DNA of 64,000 nucleotides from Parapusillimonas granuli (GCF_013416525.1 NZ_JACCEM010000015.1:17605-81604), one strand, 5' to 3'. Positions 41,907 through 53,744 are shown, counted from the first letter of the stretch. Numbers and translations: made by a program. Notes: generated by a model not told the origin, from the letters alone.

Positions 41907-43270
41907 GCGCGCCCGGTCTGTTGCAGCGGTTTTCGGAAGGACTCACGCCCAACCCGGGCGACGACCTGTCCACCAGCATGATCTTCCACGGCCGCCACAT
42001 CAACCCCCAGATCGTCGCGGGGCTGGACGGCTCGAACTGGGGCATTGAAGACTACGTCAAGCGCGGCGGCTACGAGGCCCTGCGCAAGATCCTGACCACG
42101 GGCATGACGCCCGACGACGTCATCGCCGAAGTCAAGGCCTCCAGCCTGCGCGGCCGCGGCGGCGCGGGCTTTCCCACCGGCCTGAAATGGAGCTTCATGC
42201 CGCGCACGCTGCCGGGGCAGAAGTACCTGGTGTGCAACTCCGACGAAGGCGAGCCGGGCACCTTCAAGGACCGCGACATCCTGCGCTTCAATCCGCACAT
42301 CGTGATCGAAGGCATGGCGATCGCCGCCTACGCCATGGGCATCACCGTGGGCTACAACTACATCCACGGCGAAATCTTCGAAATCTACGAGCGCTTCGAA
42401 CGCGCCCTGGAACAGGCGCGCGAAGCCGGCTTCCTGGGCGACAACATCCTGGGCTCGGGCTTCAACTTCCAGCTGCATGCCTTCCACGGCTATGGGGCCT
42501 ACATCTGCGGCGAAGAAACCGCCCTGCTGGAATCGCTCGAAGGCAAGAAGGGGCAGCCGCGCTTCAAGCCGCCGTTCCCCGCCAGCTTCGGCCTGTACGG
42601 CAAGCCCACCACCATCAACAACACGGAAACCTTCGCGGCCGTGCCCTGGATCTTCCGCAACAGCGCCCAGGAATACCTCGACATCGGCGTGCCCAACGCC
42701 GGCGGCACCAAGCTGTTCTCGGTTTCCGGCGACGTCGAACTGCCCGGCAACTACGAAATCCCCCTGGGCACGCCGTTCAGCAAGCTGCTCGAGCTCGCCG
42801 GCGGCATGCGCGGCGGCCGCAAGCTCAAGGCGGTGATTCCGGGCGGCTCCAGCGCGCCCGTGCTGCCGGCCGACATCATGATGCAAACCAACATGGACTA
42901 CGATTCCATCGCGAAGGCCGGTTCCATGCTGGGTTCGGGCGCCGTCATCGTCATGGACGAAACCCGCTGCATGGTGAAATCCCTGCTGCGCCTGTCCTAT
43001 TTCTATTACGAGGAAAGCTGCGGCCAGTGCACGCCCTGCCGCGAAGGCACGGGCTGGCTCTATCGCATGCTGGCGCGCGTCGAAAACGGCCAGGGCCGCC
43101 CCGAGGACCTCGACGTCCTCGACAACGTCGCCCACAACATCATGGGCCGCACGATCTGTGCGCTGGGCGATGCCGCGGCCATGCCGGTACGCAGCTTCAT
43201 CAAGCATTTCCGCGACGAGTTCGCACACCACATCGAGCACAAGCGCTGTGTGGTGCCCAAATATCTGTAG
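41903..43270 (+). CDS. nuoF: NADH-quinone oxidoreductase subunit F (NADH/FMN)
   Basis: A 455-residue flavoprotein that oxidises NADH. It has the FMN/NADH glycine-rich loop [43 protein letters not shown] and the N3 [4Fe-4S] ligands in [19 protein letters not shown] lies upstream of the ATG at 41903, which overlaps the nuoE stop. Length is usual. Confidence 0.97.
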   Translation: MSAPGLLQRFSEGLTPNPGDDLSTSMIFHGRHINPQIVAGLDGSNWGIEDYVKRGGYEALRKILTTGMTPDDVIAEVKASSLRGRGGAGFPTGLKWSFMPRTLPGQKYLVCNSDEGEPGTFKDRDILRFNPHIVIEGMAIAAYAMGITVGYNYIHGEIFEIYERFERALEQAREAGFLGDNILGSGFNFQLHAFHGYGAYICGEETALLESLEGKKGQPRFKPPFPASFGLYGKPTTINNTETFAAVPWIFRNSAQEYLDIGVPNAGGTKLFSVSGDVELPGNYEIPLGTPFSKLLELAGGMRGGRKLKAVIPGGSSAPVLPADIMMQTNMDYDSIAKAGSMLGSGAVIVMDETRCMVKSLLRLSYFYYEESCGQCTPCREGTGWLYRMLARVENGQGRPEDLDVLDNVAHNIMGRTICALGDAAAMPVRSFIKHFRDEFAHHIEHKRCVVPKYL

Positions 43271-43285
43271 GGTCAGGACACGCTA

Positions 43286-45616
43286 ATGGTTGAACTCACC
43301 ATCGACGGCATCAAAGTAGAGGCCCCCGAGGGCAGCATGGTTATCCAGGCTGCGCACAAGCTCGGGGTGTTCGTGCCGCATTTCTGCTATCACAAAAAAC
43401 TTTCCGTGGCGGCCAACTGCCGCATGTGCCTGGTCGACGTCGAAAAGGCGCCCAAGGCCCTGCCCGCCTGTGCCACTCCGGTCACCAACGGCATGATCGT
43501 GCACACGCGCTCGCCCAAGGCCATCGCGGCCCAGAAGAGCGTCATGGAATTCCTGCTGATCAACCACCCGCTCGATTGCCCGGTCTGCGACCAGGGCGGC
43601 GAATGCCAGTTGCAGGACCTGGCCGTCGGGTACGGCGCGTCGGCATCGCGCTATCAAGAAGAAAAGCGCGTGGTCGTGGCCAAGAGCATGGGGCCGCTCA
43701 TTTCCACCGACGGCATGCAGCGCTGCATCCATTGCACCCGCTGCATCCGCTTCGGCCAGGAAATCGGCGGCATCATGGAAATCGGCATGGTCAACCGCGG
43801 CGAGCACTCCGAAATCACCACCTTCGTCGGCAAGGCGGTCGAGTCCGAGCTCTCCGGCAACATGATAGACATCTGCCCGGTGGGCGCCTTGCTTTCCAAG
43901 CCGTTCAAGTTTTCCGCGCGCACCTGGGAAATGGCCCGGCGCCGCTCGGTCAGCCCGCACGACAGCCTGGGCGCCAACCTGGTCGTGCAGACCAAGCTCG
44001 ACCGCGTGCTGCGGGTCGTGCCCTTCGAGAACGAAGACGTCAACGAATGCTGGATCAGCGACCGCGACCGCTACTCCTATGAAGGCCTGTACACCCCGGA
44101 CCGCCTCGCCCACCCCATGGTGAAGGGCGAGGACGGCCAATGGCGCGAAGCCTCCTGGACCGACGCGCTGCAAGTCGTCGCCCAGGGCCTGAACACCGTG
44201 CGCGAACAGTTCGGCGGCAACCAGATCGGCGGCATCGGCAGCCCCATGGCCACCACCGAAGAACTCGCGCTGCTGGCTCGCCTGATGCGCGCCATCGGCT
44301 CCGAGAACGTCGATTTCCGCCTGCGCGCCACCGATCCGGCGCTCGACCAGGCCATCCCCGGCGTGCCCTGGCTGGGCATGTCGGTGGCCGAATTCGGCGA
44401 GCTCGACCGCGTCCTGGTGGTCGGTTCCATCCTGCGCAAGGAACAGCCTCTGCTGGCCCAGCGCCTGCGCCAGGCGGCCAAGCGCGGCACGCAGATCTTC
44501 TTCATCGACTCGGCGGCCGAAGACCCCTTGTTCCCGGTCGCGGGCCGCATCACCGTGGCCCCCAGCCAGCTGCCCAACGCGCTGGCCGAAGTGCTGGTCG
44601 CCCTGTCCCAGGGCGGCGCCGAAGGCCGGGTTCCGGAAGGCTTCTCCAATGTCCAGGCCTCCGAAGCCGCCCGCCGGATCGCGGCCGGCCTGGCCTCCGG
44701 GCAGCGCGTCGGCGTCTTCCTGGGCGACATGGCCATGGCCTCGAACCAGGCCGGCCTGATCGCCGCCAACGCATCGGAAGTCGCCAAGGCCGCCCGGGCG
44801 ACGCTGGGCTTCCTCAGCTCCGGCGGCAATACCGTGGGCGGCTACCTGGCGGGGGCCGTGCCGGCCCGCGGCGGCCTCACCGCCGACCAGATGCTCCAGC
44901 AGCCGCTGAAAGCCTATGTGGTGCTGCACGCCGAACCCGCCCTCGATGCCGACAACGGCGCCCGCGCGCTGCAGGTGCTCAAGTCGGCCTCGTTCAAGGT
45001 CGCGCTGACTTCCTTCCGCTCGGCGGCGGAAGACTGGGCCGACGTCATGCTGCCCATCTCGCCTTTCACGGAAACCTCCGGCACCTTCGTCAACATCGAG
45101 GGCCGGGTGCAGAGCTTCAAGGGGGTTGCCGCGCCGCACGCGGACACCCGTCCCGCCTGGAAGGTGCTGCGCGTGCTGGGCAACCTGCTCGATCTCCAGG
45201 GCTTCGACGACGAAACCTCCGAATCGGTGCGCGATTCCGTGATGGTCGGCGGGGTCGAGGCGCGCCTGTCCAACCAGGTCGCGGCCCAGCCCGGCCTGGC
45301 CGCGCCCGCGTCGGGCCTGGAAAGGGTGGCCGACGTGCCCATCTATCGCAGCGACGCCCTCGTGCGCCGTTCCGAGCCCTTGCAACAGACTTCCGCGTCG
45401 CAGCCGCCCAGGGCCCGCATGTCGGCCGGCACGCTGGCCGGCCTGGGCATCGGCCCCGACGCCGCCGTGCGCGTGCGCAGCGCCCAGGGCGAGGCCGTTC
45501 TGCCCGTGCTGCAGGACGACACGGTCGCCCCGGGCTGCGTGCGCATCGCCACGGCCTTCAATGAAACCTTGGCGCTGGGCGGCGGTTCCGGCCAACTCAC
45601 GGTGGAGCGAGTCTAA
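43286..45616 (+). CDS. nuoG: NADH-quinone oxidoreductase subunit G
   Basis: A 776-residue iron-sulfur subunit. The N-terminal ferredoxin domain has [20 protein letters not shown], and then [28 protein letters not shown] and [10 protein letters not shown]. These bind N1b, N5 and N4 and pass electrons from NuoF towards NuoI. The C-terminal part is the molybdopterin-oxidoreductase-like domain without cofactor. Its stop overlaps the nuoH start. Confidence 0.97.
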   Translation: MVELTIDGIKVEAPEGSMVIQAAHKLGVFVPHFCYHKKLSVAANCRMCLVDVEKAPKALPACATPVTNGMIVHTRSPKAIAAQKSVMEFLLINHPLDCPVCDQGGECQLQDLAVGYGASASRYQEEKRVVVAKSMGPLISTDGMQRCIHCTRCIRFGQEIGGIMEIGMVNRGEHSEITTFVGKAVESELSGNMIDICPVGALLSKPFKFSARTWEMARRRSVSPHDSLGANLVVQTKLDRVLRVVPFENEDVNECWISDRDRYSYEGLYTPDRLAHPMVKGEDGQWREASWTDALQVVAQGLNTVREQFGGNQIGGIGSPMATTEELALLARLMRAIGSENVDFRLRATDPALDQAIPGVPWLGMSVAEFGELDRVLVVGSILRKEQPLLAQRLRQAAKRGTQIFFIDSAAEDPLFPVAGRITVAPSQLPNALAEVLVALSQGGAEGRVPEGFSNVQASEAARRIAAGLASGQRVGVFLGDMAMASNQAGLIAANASEVAKAARATLGFLSSGGNTVGGYLAGAVPARGGLTADQMLQQPLKAYVVLHAEPALDADNGARALQVLKSASFKVALTSFRSAAEDWADVMLPISPFTETSGTFVNIEGRVQSFKGVAAPHADTRPAWKVLRVLGNLLDLQGFDDETSESVRDSVMVGGVEARLSNQVAAQPGLAAPASGLERVADVPIYRSDALVRRSEPLQQTSASQPPRARMSAGTLAGLGIGPDAAVRVRSAQGEAVLPVLQDDTVAPGCVRIATAFNETLALGGGSGQLTVERV

Positions 45617-46689
45617 TGGAGTGGCTTACAGTTCTTGAAAACTATGGCGTGGGCCTGCTGGGCCCGACCGCCTGGCTGGTCGTCTGGACGCTCGTCAAGA
45701 TCGTCGTCATCGCCGTGCCCATCATTCTGTGCGTCGCCTACCTCACCTACTGGGAGCGCAAGATGATCGGCGCCATGCACGTCCGCCTGGGCCCCACCCG
45801 GGTGGGCTACCGCGGGCTGCTGCAGCCGTTCGCCGACGTCTTCAAGCTTCTCACCAAGGAAGTCATCGTGCCCAGCAAGGCCAACAAGGTCTTGTACGTG
45901 CTGGCGCCGGTCGTCACCCTCATGCCCGCCCTGGCGGCCTGGGCGGTCATTCCCTTCGGCCCCGAAGTCGTGCTGGCCGACGTGAACGCCGGCCTGCTGT
46001 ACGTGCTGGCCATCACGTCCCTGGGCGTCTACGGCGTCATCGTCGCGGGCTGGGCGTCCAACTCCAAGTACGCCTTCCTGGGGGCGCTGCGCGCCGCCGC
46101 CCAGATGGTGTCCTACGAGCTGGCCATCGGCTTCGTGTTCATCACCGTGCTGCTGGTGTCGGGCACCTTGAACCTCAGCGGCATCGTGGAAGGGCAGGGA
46201 GCCGGCTGGTTCGCCTCCAAGGGCATCACCTTCATGTCCTGGAACTGGCTGCCGCTGCTGCCGCTGTTCGTCATCTACGTGGTGTCGGCGGTGGCCGAAA
46301 CCAACCGCCACCCCTTCGACGTGGTCGAAGGCGAATCCGAAATCGTGGCCGGCCACATGGTCGAATACTCGGGCATGGGCTTCGCGCTGTTCTTCCTGGG
46401 GGAATACGCGAACATGATCCTGCTCTCGGCCATGGCGTCCATCATGTTCCTGGGCGGTTGGATGCCGCCCCTGGACATCGCGCCGCTCACCTGGATTCCG
46501 GGCTGGCTCTGGCTGGGCGTCAAGACCTTCGTCGTGGTTTCGATGTTCATATGGTTCCGTGCGACGTTCCCGCGCTACCGCTACGACCAGATCATGCGTC
46601 TGGGCTGGAAAGTGTTCATCCCCCTGACAGGCATCTGGCTGCTTGTCGTGGCGATCTGGATGCAGACGCCCTGGAACATATGGCAATAG
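45616..46689 (+). CDS. nuoH: NADH-quinone oxidoreductase subunit H
   Basis: A 357-residue membrane subunit (ND1) with about eight helices that forms the quinone entry. Typical stretches are [20 protein letters not shown] and [19 protein letters not shown]. The start overlaps the end of nuoG by one base. Confidence 0.97.
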   Translation: MEWLTVLENYGVGLLGPTAWLVVWTLVKIVVIAVPIILCVAYLTYWERKMIGAMHVRLGPTRVGYRGLLQPFADVFKLLTKEVIVPSKANKVLYVLAPVVTLMPALAAWAVIPFGPEVVLADVNAGLLYVLAITSLGVYGVIVAGWASNSKYAFLGALRAAAQMVSYELAIGFVFITVLLVSGTLNLSGIVEGQGAGWFASKGITFMSWNWLPLLPLFVIYVVSAVAETNRHPFDVVEGESEIVAGHMVEYSGMGFALFFLGEYANMILLSAMASIMFLGGWMPPLDIAPLTWIPGWLWLGVKTFVVVSMFIWFRATFPRYRYDQIMRLGWKVFIPLTGIWLLVVAIWMQTPWNIWQ

Positions 46690-46709
46690 GACACAGGGGC
46701 TAGAAGATT

Positions 46710-47198
46710 ATGGAAGCAATCAAAGATTTCTTCGGCAGTTTGATGCTGTCCGAAATGCTCAAGGGCATGCGCCTGACCGGCAAGTATTTCTTCAAGCGCA
46801 AGGTCACCTTGCGGTATCCGCAGGAAAAGACGCCCGCGTCGCCGCGGTTCCGCGGGCTGCACGCCTTGCGGCGCTACCCGAACGGGGAAGAGCGCTGCAT
46901 CGCGTGCAAGCTGTGCGAAGCCGTCTGCCCCGCGCTGGCGATCTCGATCGAATCCGAGGAGCGCGAGGACGGCACCCGCCGCACCACGCGCTACGACATC
47001 GATCTGACCAAATGCATATTCTGCGGTTTCTGTGAAGAGAGCTGTCCGGTGGACTCCATCGTCGAGACGCACATCTCCGAATACCACGGCGAGAAGCGCG
47101 GCGACCTGTACTTCACCAAGGACATGCTACTGGCCGTCGGGGACCGCTATGAACCCGAGATCGCGCGCCGTCGCTCAGAAGACGCCCCTTATCGTTGA
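46710..47198 (+). CDS. nuoI: NADH-quinone oxidoreductase subunit I
   Basis: A 162-residue two-[4Fe-4S] ferredoxin-like subunit (N6a/N6b). The two Cys motifs are [16 protein letters not shown] and [16 protein letters not shown]. It relays electrons from NuoG to cluster N2 in NuoB. Confidence 0.97.
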   Translation: MEAIKDFFGSLMLSEMLKGMRLTGKYFFKRKVTLRYPQEKTPASPRFRGLHALRRYPNGEERCIACKLCEAVCPALAISIESEEREDGTRRTTRYDIDLTKCIFCGFCEESCPVDSIVETHISEYHGEKRGDLYFTKDMLLAVGDRYEPEIARRRSEDAPYR

Positions 47199-47215
47199 TG
47201 CCGGACCAGACACCT

Positions 47216-47854
47216 ATGATTTTTTCCACTGTCCTGTTTTATCTGCTGGCGCTGGTCCTCGTGATCGCCGCGTTTCGCGTCGTCACCGCCACCAGTCCCG
47301 TCACCGGCGTGCTGCATCTCATCCTGGTGTTCTTCACGGCTTCCATGATCTGGATGCTCCTGGGCGCCGAGTTCCTGTCGCTGCTGCTCGTCGTCGTCTA
47401 CGTCGGCGCCGTCATGGTGATGTTCCTGTTCGTCGTGATGATGCTGGACGTGCGCATGGACACCCTGCGCGCCGGCTTCAAGGCCTATCTGCCCGCCGGC
47501 CTGCTGATCGGGCTGATCATGGTGCTGGAGATGGCCTTCGTGCTGGCCAGCACCTGGCTCGACGCCGGCCCCGCGGCGCCGGTGGCCGATGACTACAACA
47601 ATACGCACGCGCTGGGCGTGGCCATGTACACGGACTACGTCCTGGCCGTGCAGGTGGGCGGCATCGTGCTGCTGGTGGGCATGATATCGGCCATTGCCCT
47701 GACGCTGCGGCGGCGCAGCGACGTCAAGCGCACCAATCCTTCGCAGCAGGTCAAGGTGCGCGCCCAGGACCGCGTGCGCCTGGTCAGCATGCCTTCACAG
47801 GCCGAAATACCCGCCGCAGGCGCTGCGGAAAAAGCCCAAGGGGATACCAAATGA
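47216..47854 (+). CDS. nuoJ: NADH-quinone oxidoreductase subunit J
   Basis: A 212-residue membrane subunit (ND6) with five helices. The start at 47216 ([11 protein letters not shown]) matches the family; ATG at 47198 and TTG at 47195 would add 6-7 residues. The pi-bulge helix region is [21 protein letters not shown] polar 45-residue C-terminal tail follows the last helix. It overlaps nuoK by 4 bases. Confidence 0.95.
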   Translation: MIFSTVLFYLLALVLVIAAFRVVTATSPVTGVLHLILVFFTASMIWMLLGAEFLSLLLVVVYVGAVMVMFLFVVMMLDVRMDTLRAGFKAYLPAGLLIGLIMVLEMAFVLASTWLDAGPAAPVADDYNNTHALGVAMYTDYVLAVQVGGIVLLVGMISAIALTLRRRSDVKRTNPSQQVKVRAQDRVRLVSMPSQAEIPAAGAAEKAQGDTK

Positions 47855-48159
47855 CATTGACACTTGCCCATTACCTGATACTAGGCGCAATACTCTTCGC
47901 CATCGGCATCTTCGGCTTCTTCCTGAATCGCCGCAATCTCATCATCCTGTTGATGTCCATCGAGCTCATGCTGCTTGCCGCAAACATGAATTTCGTGGCG
48001 TTCTCCACTTGGTTCGGCGACACCGCCGGCCAGGTGTTCGTGTTCTTCGTGCTGACGGTGGCGGCCGCTGAAGCCGCCATCGGGCTGGCGATCCTGGTGT
48101 TGCTGTTCCGCAACCTGAATACGATCAATGTTGACGCGCTTGACCAGCTCAAGGGTTGA
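47851..48159 (+). CDS. nuoK: NADH-quinone oxidoreductase subunit K
   Basis: A 102-residue membrane subunit (ND4L) with three helices. The conserved Glu residues of the proton path are in [16 protein letters not shown] and [13 protein letters not shown]. It overlaps nuoJ by 4 bases and precedes nuoL by 16 bases. Confidence 0.97.
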   Translation: MTLTLAHYLILGAILFAIGIFGFFLNRRNLIILLMSIELMLLAANMNFVAFSTWFGDTAGQVFVFFVLTVAAAEAAIGLAILVLLFRNLNTINVDALDQLKG

Positions 48160-48175
48160 TGGGATTGCACAAATC

Positions 48176-50176
48176 ATGAATTCACCAAATCTCTACTTGT
48201 TGATCGCGCTGGCGCCGCTGGCGGGCGCCATACTGGCCGGCCTGTTCGGCACCGGCTTCCTGGGCCGCTGGGTGAGCCGCCGCGGTTCGCACATGCTCAC
48301 CATCGCCTTGGTGGCGGTATCGTTCATCGGTTCGGTCATGGTGCTGTTCCAGGTGCTCGACGGGCATACCTACGACGGCACGCTATATACCTGGTCGATC
48401 ATCGGCACGACCAAGCTGGAGCTCGGCTTCCTGATCGACCCGCTGTCCGCGCTCATGATGGTCGTGGTCACCTCGGTTTCGCTGATGGTGCACATCTACA
48501 CCATCGGCTACATGGCCGACGACCCGGGCTACCAGCGGTTCTTCGCCTACATCTCGCTCTTCACCTTCTCCATGCTGATGCTGGTCATGTCCAACAACAT
48601 GGTGCAGCTGTTCTTCGGCTGGGAAGCGGTGGGCCTGGTGTCCTACCTGCTGATCGGCTTCTGGTACACGCGGCCCACGGCCATCTTCGCCAACATGAAG
48701 GCCTTCCTGGTCAACCGCGTGGGCGACTTCGGCTTCATCCTGGGCATCGGGCTGCTGTTCGCCTACGCGGGCAGCATGCACTACGGCGACATCTTCGCCC
48801 AAAGCGACAAGCTGGCCGGCCTGGCCTTCCCGGGCACCGACTGGCAGCTGCTGACGGTGGCGTGCATATCGCTCTTCGTGGGCGCCATGGGCAAATCGGC
48901 CCAGGTGCCGCTGCACACTTGGCTGCCGGACTCCATGGAAGGCCCCACGCCGATTTCCGCGCTGATCCACGCCGCCACCATGGTGACGGCGGGCATCTTC
49001 ATGGTCGCGCGCTTCTCGCCGCTGTTCGAGCAATCCGGCACGGCCCTGTCGGTCATGATCGTGATCGGCGCCATCGGCGCGCTGTTCCTGGGCATACTGG
49101 GCATCGTCCAGAACGACATCAAGCGCGTCGTGGCGTATTCCACGCTGTCCCAGCTGGGCTACATGACGGTCGCGCTGGGCGCGTCGGCCTACTCCGCGGC
49201 CATCTTCCACCTGATGACGCACGCCTTCTTCAAGGCGCTGCTGTTCCTTGGGGCCGGCTCGGTCATCATCGGCATGCACCACGACCAGGACATCCGCAAC
49301 ATGGGCGGTCTGCGCAAGTACATGCCCATCACCTGGATCACCTTCCTGATCGGCACGCTGTCGCTGGTCGGCACGCCGTTCTTCGCCGGCTTCTACTCCA
49401 AGGAGCACATCATCGAAGCGGCGGGCGCGGCCAACGTCTGGGGCGCGGGCTTCGGCTACTACGCGACGCTGATCGGCGTCTTCGTGACCTCGCTGTATTC
49501 CTTCAGGCTGTACTTCCTGGTCTTCCACGGCAAGGAACGCTTCGACGTCCACGGGCATGCGGGCCATGGGCACGGCGATCACGGGCACCACGGCGGCGCG
49601 CCGCACGAATCCCCGTGGGTCGTCACGCTGCCGCTGGCGCTGCTGGCCATCCCGTCGGTCGTCGCCGGCGCGTGGTTCATCGATCCGCTGCTGTTCGGCA
49701 AGTTCTTCGACGGCGCCATCGCCGTCCTGCCCGCGCACCCCGCCATGGCGGAGCTGGCCTCGCACTGGCACGGCTGGGTGGCTTACGCGCTGCACGGCTT
49801 CGTCACCGTGCCGTTCTGGCTGATGATCGCCGGCTTCGTGGTCGCCTGGTATTGCTACATGGTCAATCCCAAGGTGCCGGCCGCCATCCATCGCAACCTG
49901 TCCGGGATCAACCGCATCCTGGACAACAAGTATTACGCCGACTGGTTCAATGAACAGGTGGTGGCGCGCCTGGCGCGCTGCCTGGGCCACGGCTTCTGGA
50001 AGGCCGGCGACCGCGGCCTGATCGACGGCCTGGTCGTCAACGGAAGCGCCCGCGTGGTGGGCTGGGTGGCGGCGGTCAGCCGGCACCTGCAGTCCGGCTA
50101 CATCTATCACTACGCCTTTGCGATGATCATCGGGATCATGGCTTTATTAACCTTTTTTGTGCTGACGGTTCACTGA
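48176..50176 (+). CDS. nuoL: NADH-quinone oxidoreductase subunit L
   Basis: A 666-residue antiporter-like proton pump (ND5) with the long lateral helix at the C-terminus. Conserved regions are NNMVQLFFGWEAVGLVSYLL (essential Glu) and MEGPTPISALIHAATMVTAG. A His/Gly-rich loop (about residues 455-480, DVHGHAGHGHGDHGHHGG) follows the helix with SLYSFRLYFLVFHGKER. The start at 48176 is used; the upstream open part overlaps nuoK. The stop overlaps the nuoM start. Confidence 0.97.
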   Translation: MNSPNLYLLIALAPLAGAILAGLFGTGFLGRWVSRRGSHMLTIALVAVSFIGSVMVLFQVLDGHTYDGTLYTWSIIGTTKLELGFLIDPLSALMMVVVTSVSLMVHIYTIGYMADDPGYQRFFAYISLFTFSMLMLVMSNNMVQLFFGWEAVGLVSYLLIGFWYTRPTAIFANMKAFLVNRVGDFGFILGIGLLFAYAGSMHYGDIFAQSDKLAGLAFPGTDWQLLTVACISLFVGAMGKSAQVPLHTWLPDSMEGPTPISALIHAATMVTAGIFMVARFSPLFEQSGTALSVMIVIGAIGALFLGILGIVQNDIKRVVAYSTLSQLGYMTVALGASAYSAAIFHLMTHAFFKALLFLGAGSVIIGMHHDQDIRNMGGLRKYMPITWITFLIGTLSLVGTPFFAGFYSKEHIIEAAGAANVWGAGFGYYATLIGVFVTSLYSFRLYFLVFHGKERFDVHGHAGHGHGDHGHHGGAPHESPWVVTLPLALLAIPSVVAGAWFIDPLLFGKFFDGAIAVLPAHPAMAELASHWHGWVAYALHGFVTVPFWLMIAGFVVAWYCYMVNPKVPAAIHRNLSGINRILDNKYYADWFNEQVVARLARCLGHGFWKAGDRGLIDGLVVNGSARVVGWVAAVSRHLQSGYIYHYAFAMIIGIMALLTFFVLTVH

Positions 50177-51675
50177 TGGCAAGCGATATGGCGTCTTCTA
50201 CTTTCCCCTGGTTAACGCTCGCGATTTTCGTTCCCATTGTTGCGGGCCTGCTGGTGCTGCTGCTGGGCAGCGACGACCGTCCCGGCTTCACGCGCAGGAT
50301 CTCGCTGGTCGGAGCCGTCGCGGGCTTCCTGGTGACCTTGCCGCTGTACACGGGCTTCAATCCCGATACGGCCGACATGCAGTTCGTCGAAAAGGCATCC
50401 TGGATCGACACCTTCGCGGTCAACTACCACCTCGGCATCGACGGCATCTCGCTCTGGTTCGTCCTGCTCACGGCCTTCATCACCGTCATCGTGGTGCTGG
50501 CCGGCTGGGAAGTCATCACCAGCCGGATTTCGCAGTACATGGCCGCCTTCCTGATTCTGTCGGGGCTGATGGTCGGCGTGTTCGCGGCGCTGGACGGCAT
50601 GCTGTTCTATGTGTTCTTCGAAGCGACCCTCATTCCGATGTACCTGATCATCGGGGTGTGGGGCGGCCCGAACCGGGTGTACGCGGCGTTCAAGTTCTTC
50701 CTGTACACCTTGCTGGGTTCGCTGCTCACGCTGGTCGCCTTCATCTACCTGTGGCATGCGGCCGACGGCTCCTTCGACATCCTGACCTGGCACGCGCTCA
50801 AGCTGGACTACACGCCCCAGGTCCTGATCTTCCTCGCGCTGCTGGCGGCTTTCGCCGTCAAGGTCCCGATGTGGCCGGTGCACACCTGGCTGCCGGACGC
50901 CCACGTCGAGGCCCCCACCGGCGGTTCGGTGGTGCTGGCCGCCATCATGCTGAAGCTGGGCGCCTACGGCTTCCTGCGCTTCTCGCTGCCGATCACGCCC
51001 GACGCCTCGCAAGGCCTGGCCGGGCTGATGATCGCCCTGTCGCTCATCGCGGTCATCTACATCGGCCTGGTGGCCATCGTCCAGGACGACATGAAGAAGC
51101 TGGTGGCCTATTCATCGGTCGCCCACATGGGTTTCGTGACGCTCGGCTTCTTCGTGTTCAACACGGCCGGCCTCGAAGGCGCGATCGTGCAGATGATCTC
51201 CCACGGCTTCGTGTCGGGCGCCATGTTCCTGTGCATCGGCGTGCTGTACGACCGCCTGCACACGCGCCGCATCGACGCCTATGGCGGCGTCATCAACGTC
51301 ATGCCGCGCTTCGTCACGTATTTCGTCCTGTTCTCCATGGCCAACGCCGGCCTGCCGGCCACCAGCGGCTTCGTGGGCGAATTCACGGTCATCATGGGCG
51401 CGGTGGAATACAACTACTGGATAGGCCTGCTGGCGGCGACCTCGCTGATCCTGGGCGCATCCTATTCGCTCTGGATGCTCAAGCGCGTGGCCTTCGGCGA
51501 CATCGGCAACGACCAGGTGCGCGGCATGAGCGACCTCAGCCCGCGCGAATTCTTCATCCTGGGCGTCATGGCCATCGCGGTGCTTTACATGGGTATCCAT
51601 CCGAAACCGTTTACAGATGTCATGCATGTGTCGGTGCAGGCCTTGTTGCAGCACGTCTCAATCTCGAAACTGTAG
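50176..51675 (+). CDS. nuoM: NADH-quinone oxidoreductase subunit M
   Basis: A 499-residue antiporter-like proton pump (ND4). It has YVFFEATLIPMYLIIG with the key Glu, HTWLPDAHVEAPTGGSV and KKLVAYSSVAHMGFV. It starts on the last base of the nuoL stop codon. Length and motifs are usual. Confidence 0.97.
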   Translation: MASDMASSTFPWLTLAIFVPIVAGLLVLLLGSDDRPGFTRRISLVGAVAGFLVTLPLYTGFNPDTADMQFVEKASWIDTFAVNYHLGIDGISLWFVLLTAFITVIVVLAGWEVITSRISQYMAAFLILSGLMVGVFAALDGMLFYVFFEATLIPMYLIIGVWGGPNRVYAAFKFFLYTLLGSLLTLVAFIYLWHAADGSFDILTWHALKLDYTPQVLIFLALLAAFAVKVPMWPVHTWLPDAHVEAPTGGSVVLAAIMLKLGAYGFLRFSLPITPDASQGLAGLMIALSLIAVIYIGLVAIVQDDMKKLVAYSSVAHMGFVTLGFFVFNTAGLEGAIVQMISHGFVSGAMFLCIGVLYDRLHTRRIDAYGGVINVMPRFVTYFVLFSMANAGLPATSGFVGEFTVIMGAVEYNYWIGLLAATSLILGASYSLWMLKRVAFGDIGNDQVRGMSDLSPREFFILGVMAIAVLYMGIHPKPFTDVMHVSVQALLQHVSISKL

Positions 51676-51687
51676 ACCTGAAATACT

Positions 51688-53172
51688 ATGCAAAATCCAT
51701 TTGACTTCGCTTTGGCTACGCCCGAGATTTCGCTGTTGATCATGGCCTGCGCCATATTGCTGGTCGACGCCTTCAACAAGACCGAGTCCCGCCACACGAC
51801 CTTCACGCTGAGCATAGGCGCCATGCTGGTGCTCACGGTGATCTCCCTGTGGCAATGGAGCGCCGGCGTGCGGGGCAATTCCTTCGGCGGGCTGTACGTC
51901 GTCGACGACCTGGCGCATTTCCTGAAGGTGCTTTCCTACATCGCGGTCGCGGCCACCATGATCTACGGCCGCGAATACTCCGAACGCCGCGACATGGTCA
52001 AGCACGGCGGCGAACTCTATTGCCTGGCGCTCTTCGCCCTGCTGGGGCAGATGATCATGATCTCCGCCGGCAGCATGATCACGGTCTACCTGGGCGTGGA
52101 ACTCATGTCCTTCGCCCTGTACGCCCTGGTCGCGCTGCGCCGCGACCACATCAAGGCCACCGAGGCCGCCATGAAGTACTTCGTGCTGGGCGCGCTGGCC
52201 TCGGGCGTGCTGCTGTACGGCATGTCCATGATCTACGGCGCGACCGGCCAGCTCGACATGCGCCTGATCGCCCAGGTCATCGGCAGCGGCAACGCCGAGC
52301 GCCTGCCGCTGGTCTTCGGCGTGGTGTTCATCGTGTCCGGGCTGGCGTTCAAGCTAACGGCCGCCCCGTTCCACATGTGGACGCCCGACGTCTACCAGGG
52401 CGCTCCGACCTCGGTCACGCTGATCGTCGGCGCGGCGCCCAAGTTCGCGGCGTTCGCGATCACGCTGCGCCTGCTGATCGAAGGCCTGCACGGCATCGCC
52501 ATCGACTGGCAGCCCATGCTGCTCCTGATGGCCGTCCTGTCGCTGGCCATCGGCAACCTGGCCGCCATCATGCAGACCAACTTCAAGCGCATGCTGGCTT
52601 ATTCCACGATCTCGCACATGGGCTTCGTATTCCTGGGCCTGCTGTCGGGCGTCGTGGAAGGGCAGGCCGCCGTGGCGGGCTGGGCCTACGGCTCGGCGCT
52701 GTTCTACGTGGTCATCTACGTGCTGACCACGCTGGTCACCTTCGGCCTGATCCTGCTCCTGAGCCGCGAGGGCTTCGAATGCGAGGAAATCGCCGACCTG
52801 AAAGGCCTGAACCGCCGCAACCCGGTGCTGGCCGGGCTGCTGCTGCTGGCCATGTTCTCGCTGACCGGCATTCCGCCCATGGCGGGCTTCTATGCGAAGC
52901 TGGCGGTGCTGCAGGCGCTGGTCGGCGCGGGCTACGTCACCATGGCCGTGATCGCGGTGCTGTTCTCGCTCATCGGGGCCTTCTACTATCTGCGCGTGGT
53001 CAAGGTCGCCTACTTCGACGAGCCCGAAGGCGAGCTGGTCCCGGTCAACACCGGCGTCGTCACCAACGGGCTGATGTCCCTGAACGGCGCCCTGATCCTG
53101 GTGCTGGGCATATTGCCGGGCGGCCTCATGACGCTGTGCGTCCAGGTCATCGAGAGCTCCTTGAAGTTCTGA
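51688..53172 (+). CDS. nuoN: NADH-quinone oxidoreductase subunit N
   Basis: A 494-residue antiporter-like proton pump (ND2). It has [35 protein letters not shown] and [18 protein letters not shown]. It is the last subunit gene of the operon and is followed after 4 bases by the DUF2818 gene. Confidence 0.97.
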   Translation: MQNPFDFALATPEISLLIMACAILLVDAFNKTESRHTTFTLSIGAMLVLTVISLWQWSAGVRGNSFGGLYVVDDLAHFLKVLSYIAVAATMIYGREYSERRDMVKHGGELYCLALFALLGQMIMISAGSMITVYLGVELMSFALYALVALRRDHIKATEAAMKYFVLGALASGVLLYGMSMIYGATGQLDMRLIAQVIGSGNAERLPLVFGVVFIVSGLAFKLTAAPFHMWTPDVYQGAPTSVTLIVGAAPKFAAFAITLRLLIEGLHGIAIDWQPMLLLMAVLSLAIGNLAAIMQTNFKRMLAYSTISHMGFVFLGLLSGVVEGQAAVAGWAYGSALFYVVIYVLTTLVTFGLILLLSREGFECEEIADLKGLNRRNPVLAGLLLLAMFSLTGIPPMAGFYAKLAVLQALVGAGYVTMAVIAVLFSLIGAFYYLRVVKVAYFDEPEGELVPVNTGVVTNGLMSLNGALILVLGILPGGLMTLCVQVIESSLKF

Positions 53173-53176
53173 CCGC

Positions 53177-53743
53177 ATGACACAGGAGTTCGCGGTCTGG
53201 TTTCTCATCGGCCTGTCGCTCGTCACGGCCAACCTGCCTTTCGTGCTGCGGCGCCCCTTGCTGGCGCTGCCCTGGGCGCAGCGGGCCGGCGAGCCGCCGC
53301 GCCCCGCCTGGCGCCGGCTGCTGGAGTCCGCGCTGTTCTTCGCCGCCCTGGCGGCCCTGGCCTACGGCGGCTATTGGGCGCTTGCGGGCGCATTCTTCAT
53401 GGCTTCGGACGCCGCGTCGGTCGCCTTGTTCATGGTCAAGCTCCTGGCGGTCTTCGGCATCGCGGTCGCGCTGCTCGCCTATCCGGGCCGGCGCCGCGGT
53501 GGCGGGGCTTCCCAGGCCGACAAGCCGTTTTTCTCCAGCCTGCTCGAGGTGCTGGTATTCTACGTGCTGGTGGGCGCCATCGGCTTCGGCTTCGAGGCCA
53601 ACATGGGCAATCTCTTTCCCAAGACCTGGGAGTTCTTCGCCATTACACTCAGCCTGTTCCTGGTGCTGGGCTATCCCGGATTCGTATTCCGCTATCTGAT
53701 GCGCCGGCGCAAATCCGGCAAGGCCGCGGCCGCAACACTCTGA
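53177..53743 (+). CDS. DUF2818-family membrane protein, enlarged
   Basis: A 188-residue membrane protein with about five helices. The C-terminal half (LLEVLVFYVLVGAIGFGFEANMG..., then FPKTWEFFAITLSLFLVLGYPGFVFRYL) and the N-terminal ANLPFVLRRPLLAL belong to the DUF2818 family that follows nuoN in many Betaproteobacteria. The usual length is about 100 residues. Here an insert of about 85 residues (about 30-115) adds two helices and a short Arg/Gly-rich loop. Linkage to nuoN suggests a role in complex I biogenesis, which is unproven. Confidence 0.82.
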   Translation: MTQEFAVWFLIGLSLVTANLPFVLRRPLLALPWAQRAGEPPRPAWRRLLESALFFAALAALAYGGYWALAGAFFMASDAASVALFMVKLLAVFGIAVALLAYPGRRRGGGASQADKPFFSSLLEVLVFYVLVGAIGFGFEANMGNLFPKTWEFFAITLSLFLVLGYPGFVFRYLMRRRKSGKAAAATL

Positions 53744-53744
53744 C

